From Ignavibacteria bacterium (GTDB taxonomy: Bacteria > Bacteroidota > Ignavibacteria > Ignavibacteriales > Melioribacteraceae), in assembly GCA_027347805.1 (NCBI GenBank), contig DAIEQP010000363.1, positions 1-8,728 on the forward strand: DNA of 8,728 bases, read 5' to 3'. The position numbers and the translations under genes are program-made. Positions within the stretch are counted from its first letter, which is position 1. Each line of letters begins with the position of its first letter. Below are positions 6,469 through 8,728 of the stretch, piece after piece. The notes beneath the pieces were generated by a model. That model saw nothing but the letters and a program-made list of their open reading frames with translations. It ran no database searches and was not told the DNA's origin.

Positions 6469-8124
6469 ATGTTCTCTGAAGAATATAAGAGAGCAAAAGA
6501 ATCATTTCAACATAAATTAGAAAGTAGCAAAGCAGCAGAAAAAAAATACACAACAGTCTCGGGCGAAATAATTAAACCATTTTATTCACCCGATGATTAT
6601 CCTGCTGATGAATTTCTAGAACAGATAAACTTCCCTGGCGAATTTCCTTTTACAAGGGGAATTCATTCGACCGGTTACCGCGGTAAAATTTGGACAATGC
6701 GCCAGTTTGCCGGATTTGGCTCGCCGGAAGACACCAACAAAAGATTTAAATATCTGCTCGATCATGGGCAGACTGGTTTATCTGTCGCTTTCGACCTTCC
6801 TACTTTAATGGGATATGACTCTGATGCTGCAATAAGCAAAGGTGAAGTTGGAATTTGCGGTGTTGCCATTTCATCATTGGATGATATGGAAACATTATTC
6901 AAAGGTATTTCACTTGAAAAAGTTTCAACATCGATGACCATTAATTCGCCGGCTGCAATTATTTTTGCATTTTATTTAGCTGTTGCCGAAAAGCAAGGAG
7001 TTGCTTTTGATAAATTGAGAGGAACTCTTCAGAATGATATTATTAAAGAATACATTGCTCAGAAGGAATATATTTTTCCGCCACGCCCATCGATGAGAAT
7101 AATTACAGACATGATTGAATTTTGTTCCATGGAAGTACCCCAGTGGAATCCAATATCTGTAAGCGGTTATCACATTAGAGAAGCCGGATCCACTGCAGCA
7201 CAGGAACTTGCATTTACATTGGCAGATGGTTTTGCTTACATCGAAGCATGCCTTGAACGAGGAATGGACATAGATTCATTTGCACCAAGACTTTCATTCT
7301 TTTTCAATTCTCATCTAGAGTTTTTTGAAGAGGTTGCAAAATTTAGGGCAGCACGCAGAATTTATGCAAAACGAATGAAGGAAAAATACAAAGCGAAAAA
7401 TCCTCGTTCATGGTGGATGAGATTTCATACTCAGACAGCCGGCTGCACATTAACTGCGCAGCAGCCTGAAAACAATATTATTCGTACTGCTTTACAGGCA
7501 CTTGCCGCTGTGCTTGGCGGAACTCAGTCACTTCATACAAATTCGATGGATGAAACTCTTGCTCTTCCAAGTGAAAAAGCTGTTAAAATTGCCTTGAGAA
7601 CACAGCAACTTCTAGCTTATGAATCTGGAGTTGCAAATACTGTCGATCCGCTTGGCGGCAGTTATTATGTAGAAACCTTAACCAACCAGATTGAAGAAAA
7701 GGCAAACGAAATTTTTGATGAAATTGAATCATTAGGTGGTGTTATAAATGCCATCGAAAGTGGATATTTTCAAAAAGAAATTGCAGATGCAGCATATAGA
7801 TATCAGAAAGAATTAGAGAAAAAAGAGAAGTATATTGTGGGTGTAAATGAATTTATTGAGGAAAATGAAAATCTAGAGATACCAATTTTACAGGTTTCAC
7901 GCGAAGTTGAACTTAATCACAGGAATAAACTGAGTGAATTGAAACAGAGTAGAAATAAATTAATGGTTGATAGTTGCATTGAGGAAATTGGTATTGCTGC
8001 GAAGGATGGTAAAAATTTAATGCCGGTTCTTTTGAAAGCTGCAAGAAATTATGTTACACTTGGTGAAATGGTTGAAGAACTAAAAAAACAATTCGGCATA
8101 TATGAGGAATCAGTTGTATTCTAG
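6469..8124 (+). CDS. B12-dependent acyl-CoA mutase catalytic subunit, isobutyryl-CoA mutase-like
   Basis: A 551-residue catalytic (TIM-barrel) subunit of the methylmalonyl-CoA mutase family, without the C-terminal cobalamin domain. These enzymes use adenosylcobalamin radicals to rearrange acyl-CoA carbon skeletons. Landmarks are RGIHSTGYRGKIWTMRQFAGF (in part 63-83), GQTGLSVAFDLPTLMGYDSD (100-119), GTLQNDIIKEYIAQ (185-198), SGYH-x-REAG with His235, and HTQTAGC later. Two substrate-contacting residues differ from methylmalonyl-CoA mutase (Tyr89, Arg207 in Propionibacterium): here they are Phe80 and Gln198. These are the residues, and even the numbers, reported for Streptomyces isobutyryl-CoA mutase IcmA. 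The substrate may therefore be isobutyryl-/n-butyryl-CoA or a related branched acyl-CoA. A partner B12-binding subunit must be encoded elsewhere. ATG 6469 follows GAGGA (6460-6464). The UbiA-family gene overlaps the 3' end. Confidence 0.9.
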   Translation: MFSEEYKRAKESFQHKLESSKAAEKKYTTVSGEIIKPFYSPDDYPADEFLEQINFPGEFPFTRGIHSTGYRGKIWTMRQFAGFGSPEDTNKRFKYLLDHGQTGLSVAFDLPTLMGYDSDAAISKGEVGICGVAISSLDDMETLFKGISLEKVSTSMTINSPAAIIFAFYLAVAEKQGVAFDKLRGTLQNDIIKEYIAQKEYIFPPRPSMRIITDMIEFCSMEVPQWNPISVSGYHIREAGSTAAQELAFTLADGFAYIEACLERGMDIDSFAPRLSFFFNSHLEFFEEVAKFRAARRIYAKRMKEKYKAKNPRSWWMRFHTQTAGCTLTAQQPENNIIRTALQALAAVLGGTQSLHTNSMDETLALPSEKAVKIALRTQQLLAYESGVANTVDPLGGSYYVETLTNQIEEKANEIFDEIESLGGVINAIESGYFQKEIADAAYRYQKELEKKEKYIVGVNEFIEENENLEIPILQVSREVELNHRNKLSELKQSRNKLMVDSCIEEIGIAAKDGKNLMPVLLKAARNYVTLGEMVEELKKQFGIYEESVVF

Positions 8125-8728
8125 AATTATTCTTTACTTAAGATTGTTAAGGGTTACTAGCTGGGCTAAAAACATGTTTGTTTTTGTGCCAATTATTTTT
8201 GCAAAGCAATTATTCATTATTAATGAATTCAATACAGTACTTCTTGGATTTATACTTTTTTCACTTGCAGCCAGTTTAGTCTATATAATTAATGATCTTT
8301 ATGATGCAAAGAAAGATGCTCTTCATCCATTAAAGAAGAACAGACCGATTGCCAGCGGTGATATTACATCTTCATCTGCTATTATAATTGCGGCAGTAAT
8401 ATTTCTATTACTGGGCATTTTTTCTATTCGGGTGAATCTGTTCTTTACATTAATTATTTGGTCATATGTTTTACTAAATGTTTTATATTCAAGTTATCTT
8501 AAAAATGTAGTAATAGTTGATATATTTTGTATTGCGCTTGGTTTTATGCTTCGTGTTATTGGAGGAGCTGTTATAATTTCAGTACCAATTTCAAGCTGGT
8601 TGATACTTACAACTTTGTTCCTATCGCTTTTCCTTGCAGTAATGAAACGGAGAGTTGAAGTTGCAACTAGTGAACAGCCAAGTCAGCAGAGAATTGTATT
8701 AAAAGATTACAGCCTTAGTTTTATTGAT
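8102..8728 (+). CDS. UbiA-family prenyltransferase, decaprenyl-phosphate phosphoribosyltransferase-like (3' end outside window)
   Basis: 209 codons of an integral membrane protein that stays open to the window edge. The frame was read by hand from ATG 8102. The N-terminus YLRLLRVTSWAKNMFVFVP matches the family opening (LLRP-x-QW-x-KN-x-FVFAP). The first aspartate-rich motif is NDLYDAKKD (64-72), followed by RPIASG (81-86), then VDIFCIALGFMLRVIGGA (139-156) and the basic KRRVE (182-186). Hydrophobic segments fall near 25-38, 45-63, 91-108, 112-131, 141-160 and 164-181. This subgroup of UbiA includes enzymes that transfer phosphoribose to polyprenyl phosphate for arabinose-containing envelope glycans; many bacterial homologues are untested. 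An alternative start is TTG 8114 with GAGGA at 8104-8108. ATG 8174 would cut off conserved residues. Either upstream start overlaps the mutase gene (by 23 or 11 bases). Family is firm, substrate inferred. Confidence 0.87.
   Translation, partial: MRNQLYSRIILYLRLLRVTSWAKNMFVFVPIIFAKQLFIINEFNTVLLGFILFSLAASLVYIINDLYDAKKDALHPLKKNRPIASGDITSSSAIIIAAVIFLLLGIFSIRVNLFFTLIIWSYVLLNVLYSSYLKNVVIVDIFCIALGFMLRVIGGAVIISVPISSWLILTTLFLSLFLAVMKRRVEVATSEQPSQQRIVLKDYSLSFID

Noticed and set aside
8174..8728. UbiA-family gene starting at ATG 8174
   Set aside because: The frame is open upstream and encodes the conserved LRLLRVTSWAKN segment of the family, so the start must be further upstream.

Overview
This AT-rich window carries eight protein-coding genes, all on the + strand and closely packed. 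It looks like core-metabolism chromosome from a member of the Bacteroidota/Chlorobiota-Ignavibacteria side of bacteria. That placement is inference. It rests on the AT bias, mostly weak Shine-Dalgarno signals, a ThyX plus FolA gene set, an endonuclease-type MutL and a split cobalamin-dependent acyl-CoA mutase. No rRNA, tRNA, mobile element, CRISPR array or phage-like gene is visible.

Layout: (1) 1-162 is the 3' end of an elongation factor G gene, closed by a strong intrinsic terminator at 178-210. (2) 256-1948 holds a HIT-family nucleotide hydrolase/transferase and a glycerate 2-kinase, one base apart. (3) 1983-4604 holds thyX (flavin-dependent thymidylate synthase), a secreted SGNH esterase resembling carbohydrate esterase family 2, and folA (dihydrofolate reductase). 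folA appears to start at a CTG codon at 4095, about 13 codons upstream of the first conventional start codon. (4) 4588-6426 is mutL, overlapping folA by 17 bases and starting at TTG. (5) 6469-8124 is the catalytic subunit of a B12-dependent acyl-CoA mutase. Its substrate-pocket residues (Phe80, Gln198) match isobutyryl-CoA mutase rather than methylmalonyl-CoA mutase. (6) 8102-8728 is the start of a UbiA-family membrane prenyltransferase resembling decaprenyl-phosphate phosphoribosyltransferase. It overlaps the mutase gene and runs off the window.

The genes do not form one obvious pathway. thyX and folA share thymidylate/folate metabolism, and mutL adds DNA maintenance. The others are general metabolism and envelope functions. 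After the fusA terminator there is no further convincing terminator and no gap above about 100 bases, so one long transcript from HIT to UbiA is possible.

I do not see a new multi-gene system. The points most worth a second look are the likely CTG start of folA, the isobutyryl-CoA-type pocket of a gene that would normally be labelled methylmalonyl-CoA mutase, the coexistence of ThyX and FolA, and a secreted esterase lying between them.
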